NCBI GenBank assembly: GCA_003695455.1
Contig: RFJF01000080.1
Coordinates: forward strand, 1 to 8,350
DNA length: 8,350 nucleotides
Reading direction: 5' to 3'
From: Chloroflexota bacterium
GTDB lineage: Bacteria; Chloroflexota; Anaerolineae; 4572-78; J111
The notes under the pieces are model-generated. The model had not been told where the DNA came from and did not search any database. It saw only the letters and a list, made by a program, of their open reading frames with translations. Position numbers and translations under genes: made by a program. Each line of letters opens with the position of its first letter. Positions within the stretch are counted from its first letter, which is position 1. This document shows, piece after piece, positions 1 to 6,108 of this stretch.

Positions 1-498
1 CGCCGCCCGGATGTGGTGGTGATGGATTTGCACATGCCGGGCATGGACGGCTTTGCCGTGCTCAAACACATCCGCAGCCGGCCGCTGCCGGTGCGCACGC
101 TGGTGCTGACCGCGCTGGCCGATGGCGAATCGTTACAGCGGGTCATCGAACTGGAGGCGGACGGGATTGTCCTGAAAACCGAACCCCCGCGCCAAACCGT
201 GGAAGCCATCCGGCAGGTGGCCGCCGGGCAAGTGGTTTACCCCCGGGCAGTACACAACTGGCTGCTGCGGCGGGCCAATCGCCGCCGCACCGCCGGCCCC
301 AGCGACGCCCTCTCTGACCGGGAACGAGAGGTGCTCAAGCTGGTGGCTGCCGGCAAATCCAATCAGGAAATGGCCGCCCGGCTGCACCTCAGCCCCAACA
401 CCGTCAAATATCACCTGCAAAATATTTACCGCAAATTGCAGGTGAACAACCGCACCGAAGCCGCCAACTACTACCTGCAAAACAAACACCGGCTGTAA
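1..498 (+). CDS. NarL/FixJ-family response regulator, 5' end outside window
   Basis: This is a two-component response regulator that would bind DNA when phosphorylated. The reading frame is open from base 1 and ends at TAA 496-498, giving the last 165 residues; the true start is upstream. The visible part begins in the receiver domain just before the phospho-acceptor site (MDLHMPGMDG, Asp at about residue 9). The conserved Thr (LVLTA) and Lys (VLKTE) of the receiver follow. From about residue 100 there is a LuxR-type helix-turn-helix (LSDREREVLKLVAAGKSNQE, then LSPNTVKYHLQNIYRKL). GTG or ATG codons at 13-24 lie inside the receiver core and cannot be the natural start. The gene is separated from the carbon-fixation cluster by 145 bp containing two hairpins and a candidate promoter, so it is probably a separate transcription unit. 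Its target genes are unknown, although it sits next to a CBB cluster that has no visible CbbR. Confidence 0.93.
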   Translation, partial: RRPDVVVMDLHMPGMDGFAVLKHIRSRPLPVRTLVLTALADGESLQRVIELEADGIVLKTEPPRQTVEAIRQVAAGQVVYPRAVHNWLLRRANRRRTAGPSDALSDREREVLKLVAAGKSNQEMAARLHLSPNTVKYHLQNIYRKLQVNNRTEAANYYLQNKHRL

Positions 499-500
499 TT

Positions 501-538
501 CAGCGGTTCCCGCTGTTTCACCCACCCGAACGGGTGGG
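501..538 (+). terminator. Two tandem hairpins after the response regulator
   Basis: Two short inverted repeats follow the stop codon at once. The first is CAGCGG (501-506) with CCGCTG (510-515), followed by TTT. The second is CCCACCC (521-527) with GGGTGGG (532-538) around a GAAC loop. Together they could terminate the response-regulator transcript, but neither has a long T tract, so a canonical intrinsic terminator is only moderately supported. The second hairpin could instead be a protein-binding site upstream of the next promoter. Confidence 0.45.
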
Positions 539-581
539 CCGCACCCCCCACATATCCGGGCAAAGTCTGCCCATCCGGTTG

Positions 582-610
582 TTAAACTTTGCACAATTCC
601 CCGCTATACT
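582..610 (+). promoter_or_regulatory. Candidate sigma70-type promoter for the CBB cluster
   Basis: A -10 box TATACT (605-610) lies 17 bp downstream of a weak -35 TTAAAC (582-587). It is followed about 34 bp later by the start of the ferredoxin-NADP+ reductase gene, with a purine-rich ribosome-binding site AGGGGG at 633-638. The -10 is good and the spacing optimal, but the -35 matches only three consensus positions, so an activator may be needed. It is the only promoter-like site seen upstream of the cluster. Confidence 0.45.
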
Positions 611-643
611 GGTTGCAATTCAGCCAACACGCAGGGGGATTTT

Positions 644-1675
644 ATGCCAGACAAATTGTACGATGTCGCCATCATTGGGGCCGGGCCGGCAGGTTTGTTT
701 TCAACCTTTTACGCCGGCATGCGCGAACTGGATGCGCTGGTGCTGGAAGCGCTGCCCAAACCTGGCGGCCAACTCACCGCCCTTTACCCGGAAAAGTACA
801 TTTACGATGTTGGCGGCTACTCGGCGGTGCTGGCCCGTGATCTGGTGCAGGAGCTGTGGAAGCAGGCCAGCCAGTTTGGGGCCGAGTTCCGCTTTAACGA
901 GCCGGTGGAGCAACTGGAAGTGCTGGAGCCGGGCCGCATCCGGCTGACCACCCCGGACGGCGTGTACCACAGCAAAACCGTGGTCATTGCCACCGGGCTG
1001 GGCGCTTTCACCCCCAACAAACTGCCTGTGCCCGGCGCAGACAAGTTCGACGGCAAGGGCGTGCATTACGTAGTGCGCAACAAAGATGCCTTTTTGGGCA
1101 AACGGCTGATGATTGTGGGCGGCGGCGACACCGCCGTGGACTGGGCGCTGGAACTGCAACAGTGGGCCAGAGAAACCACGCTGGTGCATCGCTACGACCA
1201 TTTTGAAGCCCACGAGCGCAGCGTATCGGCGCTGAACCGCAGCCGGGTTCACGTGCTGCCCCTGCACGAAGTCCGCGAAATTGGCGGCGATGACCGGGTG
1301 CAGGAAGTGACCGTGTTCAACACCATCACCGAGGGCGAACACACCCTGCGCATTGACGACGTGCTGGTCTGCATCGGTTTCAAGGCCGATATGGGGGCCA
1401 TCAAACATTGGGGGCTGGAACTGGACCGGCGGGCTGTTCGGGTGAACGGCAAAATGGAAACCAACCTGCCCGGCGTGTTCGCCGCCGGAGACATCACCCT
1501 GCCGGTTGACTCAATCAAAATGAACCTGATTGCCAACGGATTTGGGCAGGCCACTATCGCCATTAATCTGGCTAACCAGTTCATCTACCCCAAATCGCGC
1601 GCCTTCCCCGGCCACAGCAGCCAGAAAAAAGGGATGAAATACATGCCCACCCCGGTGGGCCACGCCGGAAGTTAA
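644..1675 (+). CDS. Ferredoxin-NADP+ reductase, thioredoxin-reductase-like type
   Basis: This is a FAD- and NADP(H)-dependent flavoenzyme of 343 aa that exchanges electrons between ferredoxin and NADP+. The N-terminal FAD-binding motif is IIGAGPAGL (GxGxxG at residues 12-17). Next comes PGGQLTALYPEKYIYDVGG (about 40-58), a signature shared with YumC-type NADPH-ferredoxin reductases. The NADP-binding motif VGGGDTAVDWAL is near residue 158, and a second FAD contact, FAAGDI, is near 280. The redox CxxC of true thioredoxin reductases is absent, which favours ferredoxin reductase over thioredoxin reductase. The ATG start is set by AGGGGG at 633-638. The glpX gene begins only 32 bp downstream with its own ribosome-binding site, suggesting co-transcription. 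Its place at the head of a CBB cluster suggests, by inference, that it supplies NADPH for CO2 reduction. No membrane segment or signal peptide is seen, so it should be cytosolic. Confidence 0.93.
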   Translation: MPDKLYDVAIIGAGPAGLFSTFYAGMRELDALVLEALPKPGGQLTALYPEKYIYDVGGYSAVLARDLVQELWKQASQFGAEFRFNEPVEQLEVLEPGRIRLTTPDGVYHSKTVVIATGLGAFTPNKLPVPGADKFDGKGVHYVVRNKDAFLGKRLMIVGGGDTAVDWALELQQWARETTLVHRYDHFEAHERSVSALNRSRVHVLPLHEVREIGGDDRVQEVTVFNTITEGEHTLRIDDVLVCIGFKADMGAIKHWGLELDRRAVRVNGKMETNLPGVFAAGDITLPVDSIKMNLIANGFGQATIAINLANQFIYPKSRAFPGHSSQKKGMKYMPTPVGHAGS

Positions 1676-1707
1676 ATCTGTATTCTGTAATCAGAAAGGA
1701 GCAATCC

Positions 1708-2724
1708 ATGCCTGAAAGACCCGACAGAAACCTGGCCATGGAACTGGTGCGCGTCACCGAAGCCGCCGCCCTGTCAGCGGCCCACCAAATGGGGCTGGGC
1801 GACAAAGAGGCCGGCGACCAGGCCGCCGTGGACGCCATGCGGGCCGTTCTGCACACCATTGAAATGGACGGGGTCATTGTCATTGGCGAAGGTGAAAAAG
1901 ACCAGGCCCCCATGCTCTACAACGGCGAACTGGTGGGCACGGGCCGCCCGCCCGCCGTAGACGTGGCAGTTGACCCGGTAGAAGGCACGCGCCTGCTGGC
2001 GCTGGGCCGCCCCAACGCCATCTCGGTAATTGCCATTGCCGAACGCTGGAGTATGTGGCAGCCGGGACCATCGCTGTACATGAACAAAATTGTGGTGGAA
2101 CGCAGCGCCCGGCAAGCCATTGACATCACCCTTTCGGCCACAGAAAACCTGCACCGCATTGCCGGCGCGCTGGGCCGGCGGGTGAACGAACTGACCGTGT
2201 TTGTGCTGGACAAACCCCGCCACCAGGATTTGATTGCCGAAATCCGGCGGGCCGGGGCGCGCATCTCGCTGCACACAGACGGCGACGTGGTGGGCGCGCT
2301 CATGGCCGCCATTCCCGGCACCGGGGTTGACGTGCTGATGGGCATCGGCGGCACGCCGGAGGGCGTGATTGCCGCGGCGGCGGTCAAGGCGCTGGGCGGG
2401 GGAATGCAGGGCATGCGCGCTCCCCAAAGCGACGCCGAGCGGATGCGGCTGGAAGCAGCGCTGGGTGATGAAATGACCGAGGTACTGACGCTCGACACAC
2501 TCATTCAGTCCGATGACGCATTTTTTGCCGCCACCGGCATCACCTCCGGGCCGCTGCTGGAAGGCATCCACTACGACCGGCGCGGCGGTGTGACCACCCA
2601 CAGCATCGTCATTCGCGCCCGTTCCGGTTCAATGCGCTACATCAAAGGCATTCACCAGCTCAAACGCGATTTTCCGTTTGGCCGGGTGGATACGGAAGAA
2701 GCCGTAAAAATGGCAACCGAGTAA
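1708..2724 (+). CDS. glpX: Class II fructose-1,6-bisphosphatase (probably also SBPase), GlpX family
   Basis: This metal-dependent phosphatase hydrolyses fructose 1,6-bisphosphate to fructose 6-phosphate. Cyanobacterial-type members also hydrolyse sedoheptulose 1,7-bisphosphate. The 338-aa protein is full length for the family. Expected metal ligands are present: Asp37 (EAGDQ), Glu61 within VIGEGEKDQAPML, Asp89 and Glu92 within DPVEGT, and Glu218 in GGTPEGVIAAAAVKALGG. The start at 1708 is supported by AAAGGAG at 1695-1701. It lies 32 bp after the ferredoxin reductase and 34 bp before RuBisCO, so the three are probably one transcript. No other sugar bisphosphatase is in the window, so by inference it serves both FBP and SBP steps of the Calvin cycle. 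A role only in gluconeogenesis is possible, but the neighbours argue for CO2 fixation. Confidence 0.95.
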   Translation: MPERPDRNLAMELVRVTEAAALSAAHQMGLGDKEAGDQAAVDAMRAVLHTIEMDGVIVIGEGEKDQAPMLYNGELVGTGRPPAVDVAVDPVEGTRLLALGRPNAISVIAIAERWSMWQPGPSLYMNKIVVERSARQAIDITLSATENLHRIAGALGRRVNELTVFVLDKPRHQDLIAEIRRAGARISLHTDGDVVGALMAAIPGTGVDVLMGIGGTPEGVIAAAAVKALGGGMQGMRAPQSDAERMRLEAALGDEMTEVLTLDTLIQSDDAFFAATGITSGPLLEGIHYDRRGGVTTHSIVIRARSGSMRYIKGIHQLKRDFPFGRVDTEEAVKMATE

Positions 2725-2758
2725 CACAATTATTTAGCATACAAACAAGGAGACAACA

Positions 2759-4126
2759 ATGAGCAGTAACGGAAATTTTGACGCCGGCGTGAATCCCTAT
2801 CGAAATGCCTACTACGAGCCGGACTACATCCCCAAAGCCACCGACCTTCTGTGCGCCTTCAGTCTGGATATGGGCGGCAGCACCGATGAAAACGAAATCA
2901 TTGAAGCCGCCGCCGCCGTAGCCGCCGAAAGTTCCACCGGGACCTGGACCGAGGTGTGGAGCAACCAGTTTGTGGACCTGGAATATTACAAAGGCCGGGT
3001 CTACAAAATCGAGCAAAAGCCGGGCAAATATCCGCTGGTGTATATTGCCTACCCCATGGAACTGTTCGAGGAAAATTCTATTGTTAATATTATGTCGAGC
3101 ATTGTCGGGAATGTGTTTGGTTTCAAAGCCTACCAGGGTCTGCGGCTGGAAGACATGATGGTTCCGCCCATTCTGATGAAGGGCTACCCCGGCCCGGCCG
3201 CCGGCATCGAGGACGAACGTTTCCGGCTGGACAAATACGACCGCCCGCTGATTGGCGGCACCATTAAACCCAAGCTGGGGTTGAGCGCCAAAGATTTTGC
3301 CACCGTGGTTTACGAATCGCTGCGGGGCGGGCTTGACACCACCAAAGACGACGAAAACCTGAACAGCCAGCCCTTCAATCGCTGGCGCGACCGCTTTATG
3401 TACGTGATGGACGCCGTCAAAAAGGCCGAAGCCGAAACCGGCGAAAAGAAAGGCCACTGGCTCAACGTTACCGCCGGCTCTACCGCAGAAATGCTGCGCC
3501 GCACCGAATTTGCCGCCGCGCAAGGTTCGCGCTTTATCATGGTTGATTTTCTGACCGCCGGCTTTACCGCCTTTGCCGACGTGCGCCAGCGCGCCGAAGA
3601 ACTGGGGCTGATGATTCACGTTCATCGGGCCATGCACGCCGTAATTGACCGCCAAAAAAACCACGGCATCAACTTTAACGTGCTGGCAAAATGGCTGCGC
3701 ATGGCCGGCGGCGACCACCTGCACACCGGAACCGTGGTGGGCAAGCTGGAAGGCAGTTGGAGCGAAACCGTGGCCCGCGTCACCCTGCTGCGCGAGCCAC
3801 GCTACCGCGCCGCCGATGCCGGCGGCACGCTGGTCTTTGATCAGGATTGGGCCGGGCTGAAAAACACGTGGCCCGTTGCCAGCGGCGGCATCCACGTGCA
3901 CAACGTGCCGGACCTGTACAAAATTTTTGGCAACGACGCCTTCTACCTGTTCGGGGGCGGCACACACGGCCACCCGCGCGGCAGCCGGGCCGGCGCCGAG
4001 GCCAACCGCGCCGCCGTTGAGGCCATTGCCGCCGGTTCCACGCTGGAAGCCGCCGCCCGCAACAACAAAGCCCTGCGCGAAGCGATGGAACTGTGGTCAG
4101 ACATCAAGTTTGAAGTAGAAGCCTGA
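2759..4126 (+). CDS. cbbL: RuBisCO large subunit, form I-like without a small subunit (form I'/I'' type)
   Basis: Ribulose-1,5-bisphosphate carboxylase catalytic subunit, 455 aa. It carries form I hallmarks: AAESSTGTW (55-63), IVGNVFGFKA, GGTIKPKLGL with catalytic Lys170, the activation site TKDDEN (carbamylated Lys196, Asp198, Glu199), HVHRAMHAVIDRQKNHG (His289, Arg290), GGDHLHTGTVVGKLEG (His322, loop 6 Lys329), VASGGIH (Ser375) and the C-terminal IKFE. Numbering runs 3-5 below the spinach enzyme throughout, so no core segment is missing. Form II and III enzymes differ strongly around DRQKNHG and GTVVGKLEG. AAGGAG at 2747-2752 sets the ATG start. No small-subunit gene lies on either side: the 150-bp gap to phosphoribulokinase is too short for one, and upstream is glpX. 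This fits the octameric L-only form I' class or the related form I'' described in Chloroflexota; assignment to one clade is inference. It has a single cysteine (Cys32), and Gly167 replaces the usual form I Cys172. Confidence 0.95.
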   Translation: MSSNGNFDAGVNPYRNAYYEPDYIPKATDLLCAFSLDMGGSTDENEIIEAAAAVAAESSTGTWTEVWSNQFVDLEYYKGRVYKIEQKPGKYPLVYIAYPMELFEENSIVNIMSSIVGNVFGFKAYQGLRLEDMMVPPILMKGYPGPAAGIEDERFRLDKYDRPLIGGTIKPKLGLSAKDFATVVYESLRGGLDTTKDDENLNSQPFNRWRDRFMYVMDAVKKAEAETGEKKGHWLNVTAGSTAEMLRRTEFAAAQGSRFIMVDFLTAGFTAFADVRQRAEELGLMIHVHRAMHAVIDRQKNHGINFNVLAKWLRMAGGDHLHTGTVVGKLEGSWSETVARVTLLREPRYRAADAGGTLVFDQDWAGLKNTWPVASGGIHVHNVPDLYKIFGNDAFYLFGGGTHGHPRGSRAGAEANRAAVEAIAAGSTLEAAARNNKALREAMELWSDIKFEVEA

Positions 4127-4132
4127 CCTAAC

Positions 4133-4203
4133 GGGAATTGGGAATGAAGTAAGAATTATGGGGTAGGGAGTAGGCCATTACTCCCTACTCCCTACCCCAT
4201 TTC
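4133..4203. repeat. Degenerate 7-bp-period repeat block in the RuBisCO-PRK spacer
   Basis: Read in steps of seven from 4133, the spacer gives GGGAATT, GGGAATG, AAGTAAG, AATTATG, GGGTAGG, GAGTAGG, CCATTAC, TCCCTAC, TCCCTAC, CCCATTT. The heptads change gradually and switch strand sense in the middle, creating the inverted repeat listed separately. A related heptad block follows at 4231-4258. The pattern resembles the short tandemly repeated repetitive (STRR) heptanucleotides of filamentous cyanobacteria; the comparison is from memory and not tested. Confidence 0.7.
4158..4200. repeat. Perfect 17-bp inverted repeat between RuBisCO and PRK
   Basis: The arm at 4158-4174 (ATGGGGTAGGGAGTAGG) is the exact reverse complement of 4184-4200, with a 9-nt loop (4175-4183). 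In RNA this would be a very stable hairpin 31 nt after the RuBisCO stop codon. The downstream sequence is pyrimidine-rich (TTCCTGTTTTATTCC) but lacks an uninterrupted T tract. It could be a partial terminator or a 3'-end stabiliser that raises RuBisCO message over downstream genes, or a by-product of mirrored heptad repeats. Confidence 0.85.
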
Positions 4204-4230
4204 CTGTTTTATTCCGGTTTATCCGGGTTG

Positions 4231-4258
4231 GGAATTAGAAATTAGAAGTAAAAATCTG
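4231..4258. repeat. AT-rich heptad repeats upstream of PRK
   Basis: Consecutive heptads GGAATTA, GAAATTA, GAAGTAA and AAATCTG end just before the phosphoribulokinase ribosome-binding site. Same period as the other intergenic blocks, but a different heptamer family from the GC-rich block at 4161-4198. Confidence 0.55.
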
Positions 4259-4276
4259 AACTCAAAGGAGAAGTTG

Positions 4277-5248
4277 ATGCCCTACAAACGAACCATCCTG
4301 CTGGGCGTTGTTGGCGACAGCGCCGCCGGAAAAACAACCCTTTCGGCGGGTATTGCCCGCATACTGGGAGAAGAGCGTGTCACTGTAATTTGCAGCGATG
4401 ATTATCATCGCTATAATCGGGCGCAGCGCAAGGAAAACGGCCTCAGCGCATTAGACCCGGCCTGCAATTACATTGATATTATGGAGCAGCATTTTGATTC
4501 GCTCCGCCGGGGACACGCCATTCTCAAACCCATTTACAACCACTCCACCGGCGATTTTGACCCGCCGGAATACATTCAACCCAAAGAATTTGTCATCATC
4601 GAAGGGCTGCTGGGCTACCACAGTAAATCAATGCGCAATAATTTTGATGTGAAAGTCTACCTTGAGCCGGAAGAAGAGTTGCGGATACAGTGGAAAATCC
4701 AGCGTGACACCACCAAACGCGGCTACACGCCGGAACAGGTACGGGAATCGCTGGCCAAGCGGGTGCACGATTCACGAAATTTTATTCAGGTGCAAAAGCA
4801 ATACGCCGATATGGTGGTCAACTTTTACCGCCCGCCCGGCTACGAAACTGAAACCGGCTCGCACCTGAATGTACGCCTGAGTCTGCGGCCCACCCTGCCC
4901 TACCCGGACCTGAGCGACGTGCTGGAAACTGACGCCAAAGATGGCCGCCGGATGCTCACCTCAACCATCTCGCGGGAAAGCGGACGGCTGACAGAAACGC
5001 TGGACATCAACGGCCAGATTACGCCGCAACAAACCGCCACCCTGGAAGATATCATCTGGAGTCACCTGCCGGAATTGCAGCATTTACGCCCGGAAGAGAT
5101 GGGCCACTTTGTCAACGGCAACCGGGTCAACCAGTCCAGCCCGCTGGCGCTCTCGCAGTTGCTCATTACCTACAATATGCTGGTAGCTATGCAGGAACTG
5201 CAAAAAGACCGCCGCGAGCGTGAAAAAGAGAGCCGGAGGAGTAGGTGA
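4277..5248 (+). CDS. prk: Phosphoribulokinase
   Basis: This enzyme phosphorylates ribulose 5-phosphate with ATP to ribulose 1,5-bisphosphate, the RuBisCO substrate, and is diagnostic for the Calvin cycle. The 323-aa protein has a P-loop GDSAAGKTT (residues 13-21), SDDYHRYNRAQRKENGLSALDP (around Asp41/Asp42), KPIYNHSTG (84-92) and a Walker-B-like VIIEGLLGY (Glu109). A KIQRD motif and a QKQYADMVV segment follow. These resemble the cyanobacterial/plant (class II) enzymes more than the proteobacterial ones. The cysteine inside the P-loop of those enzymes (GDSGCGKST) is Ala17 here, while the partner cysteine in VIC(S)DDYH is kept as Cys39. The known thioredoxin disulfide therefore cannot form. AAAGGAG at 4264-4270 fits ATG 4277 at 6-nt spacing better than the in-frame TTG at 4274. 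The C-terminus ends in a strongly charged tail rich in Arg, Glu and Lys. Confidence 0.95.
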   Translation: MPYKRTILLGVVGDSAAGKTTLSAGIARILGEERVTVICSDDYHRYNRAQRKENGLSALDPACNYIDIMEQHFDSLRRGHAILKPIYNHSTGDFDPPEYIQPKEFVIIEGLLGYHSKSMRNNFDVKVYLEPEEELRIQWKIQRDTTKRGYTPEQVRESLAKRVHDSRNFIQVQKQYADMVVNFYRPPGYETETGSHLNVRLSLRPTLPYPDLSDVLETDAKDGRRMLTSTISRESGRLTETLDINGQITPQQTATLEDIIWSHLPELQHLRPEEMGHFVNGNRVNQSSPLALSQLLITYNMLVAMQELQKDRREREKESRRSR

Positions 5249-5286
5249 GGGGGTATTTCACCCATTCACTGTTTGCCAGTCGCTCA

Positions 5287-5314
5287 TTTATCCTTTTGCC
5301 TTTGTCCTAATTTT
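5287..5314. repeat. Pyrimidine-rich heptad repeats upstream of rpe
   Basis: Heptads TTTATCC, TTTTGCC, TTTGTCC and TAATTTT lie between phosphoribulokinase and rpe, ending next to the GGAGAG ribosome-binding site (5317-5322). Weaker seven-base periodicity extends upstream to about 5258 (TTCACCC, ATTCACT, GTTTGCC). No clear promoter or terminator is seen in this 80-bp spacer. Confidence 0.55.
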
Positions 5315-5328
5315 CTGGAGAGCAACCC

Positions 5329-5991
5329 ATGAAATCCGTACTGTTTGCCCCATCCATTTTGTCTGCCGATTTTGCCCGACTGGGCGACCACGTGCGTGAA
5401 GCCGAAACCGCCGGCGCCGATTGGATTCACGTAGATGTGATGGACGGTCATTTTGTGCCTAACATCACTATTGGGCCGCTCATTGTCAAAGCCCTGCGCC
5501 CCGTAACCAATTTACCGCTGGATGTGCATCTGATGATTGAAAATCCGGAGCGTTACCTGGCCGATTTTGCCCGCGCCGGCGCCGACCGCATTACCGTGCA
5601 CGTTGAAACCTGCCCCCACCTGCACCGCACCATCCAGCAAATCCGCGAACTGGGCCTCAAACCGGGCGTCACGCTCAACCCCGCCACCCCGGTGAGTGTA
5701 CTGTCTGAAATTTTGCCCTACGTGGATTTGGTGCTGATTATGTCGGTCAACCCCGGATTTGGCGGGCAATCGTACATTGCCACCAGCACCGCCAAAATCC
5801 GGCAGTTGCGCCGCATGCTGGCAGACATCGGCTCGGAGGCAGATGTTCAAATTGACGGCGGGGTCAACACCAAAACCATCCGTGAAATTGTAGAGGCCGG
5901 GGCCAACGTGCTGGTTGCCGGTTCGGCCATTTTCAACAATAAAGCATCGGTAGCCGAAAACCTGCAAACCCTGCGCCGGCATTGCCCGTAA
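5329..5991 (+). CDS. rpe: Ribulose-phosphate 3-epimerase
   Basis: This enzyme interconverts xylulose 5-phosphate and ribulose 5-phosphate, feeding pentose regeneration in the Calvin cycle and the pentose phosphate pathway. The 220-aa TIM-barrel protein has standard family length. Visible landmarks are APSILSADFARLG (Ser9), HVDVMDGHFVPN (metal ligands His34 and Asp36), DVHLM (His67), the phosphate-binding MSVNPGFGGQ, and QIDGGVN with catalytic Asp176, then AGSAIF near the end. GGAGAG at 5317-5322 supports the ATG. It follows phosphoribulokinase by 80 bp on the same strand, so it probably belongs to the CBB transcript. A candidate promoter for the aldolase begins immediately after its stop codon. 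Confidence 0.97.
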   Translation: MKSVLFAPSILSADFARLGDHVREAETAGADWIHVDVMDGHFVPNITIGPLIVKALRPVTNLPLDVHLMIENPERYLADFARAGADRITVHVETCPHLHRTIQQIRELGLKPGVTLNPATPVSVLSEILPYVDLVLIMSVNPGFGGQSYIATSTAKIRQLRRMLADIGSEADVQIDGGVNTKTIREIVEAGANVLVAGSAIFNNKASVAENLQTLRRHCP

Positions 5992-6020
5992 TTGCGCAAT
6001 CCGGCAGACCGGTATATGAT
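5992..6020 (+). promoter_or_regulatory. Candidate promoter for fba
   Basis: TTGCGC (5992-5997), 17 bp, then TATGAT (6015-6020) matches sigma70-type spacing, with a 5/6 -10 box and a 3/6 -35 box. The -35 starts directly after the rpe stop codon. Transcription would begin near 6027, just ahead of the terminator-like hairpin at 6032-6072, so this promoter and that hairpin would act together. Confidence 0.5.
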
Positions 6021-6031
6021 ACACGCCGAGG

Positions 6032-6082
6032 GGAGTAGGAGTAGAAATGGTTCGCCATGGCTGCTTTACTCCTTATTTTTTT
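6032..6082 (+). terminator. Intrinsic terminator or attenuator hairpin between rpe and fba
   Basis: GGAGTAG (6032-6038) pairs with 6066-6072, AGTAG (6040-6044) pairs with CTGCT (6061-6065), and ATGG (6047-6050) pairs with CCAT (6055-6058) around a TTCG tetraloop. This gives about 16 bp with one bulged G, a 2x2 internal loop and two G-U pairs. It is followed by TTATTTTTTT (6073-6082), as in a factor-independent terminator. It could end the CBB transcript after rpe. Because the fba promoter lies upstream of it, it could also attenuate fba. Confidence 0.7.
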
Positions 6083-6093
6083 AAATTTTCCAA

Positions 6094-6108
6094 CTAAAGG
6101 AGCTTTAG
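6094..6108 (+). promoter_or_regulatory. Small hairpin enclosing the fba ribosome-binding site
   Basis: CTAAAG (6094-6099) and CTTTAG (6103-6108) are perfect reverse complements around a GAG loop, so the AAAGGAG ribosome-binding site (6096-6102) sits within the stem and loop. The stem is AT-rich and only 6 bp, so it may be weak. It could modulate translation of the aldolase. Confidence 0.4.

Noticed and set aside
534..947. Plus-strand ORF of 137 aa overlapping the reductase start
   Set aside because: It runs through the promoter region and then out of frame through the reductase gene; the translation shows no family features.
701..1408. Minus-strand ORF of 235 aa opposite the ferredoxin reductase
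   Set aside because: Shadow of a clearly conserved coding gene; no motif or ribosome-binding site. The same applies to the other antisense frames over glpX, rpe and fba.
644..1675. Thioredoxin reductase as the identity of the flavoenzyme
   Set aside because: The CxxC redox pair of thioredoxin reductase is missing, and the LYPEKYIYDV signature points to the ferredoxin-NADP+ reductase branch.
2660..3973. Minus-strand ORF of 437 aa opposite RuBisCO
   Set aside because: It lies entirely opposite strongly conserved genes. The open frame follows from the GC-rich codon bias, and the translation is low complexity (Gly, His, Val, Phe) with no recognisable motif.
4228..4256. Possible internal promoter before phosphoribulokinase (TTGGGA followed by TAAAAA/AAAATC)
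   Set aside because: The -35-like box is not followed at 16-18 bp by a convincing -10, and the AT-rich bases are explained by the heptad repeat.
4133..4258. CRISPR-like array from the repeated heptamers
   Set aside because: The units are only 7 bp, tandem without spacers, and degenerate; no cas gene is nearby.
4274..4276. TTG as start of phosphoribulokinase
   Set aside because: The AAAGGAG ribosome-binding site would be only 3 nt away. The ATG three bases later has normal spacing.
4127..4276. Possible hidden RuBisCO small-subunit gene or remnant after the large subunit
   Set aside because: The 150-bp gap is far shorter than a small-subunit gene (about 300 bp or more) and consists of heptad repeats and an inverted repeat with no meaningful coding frame.
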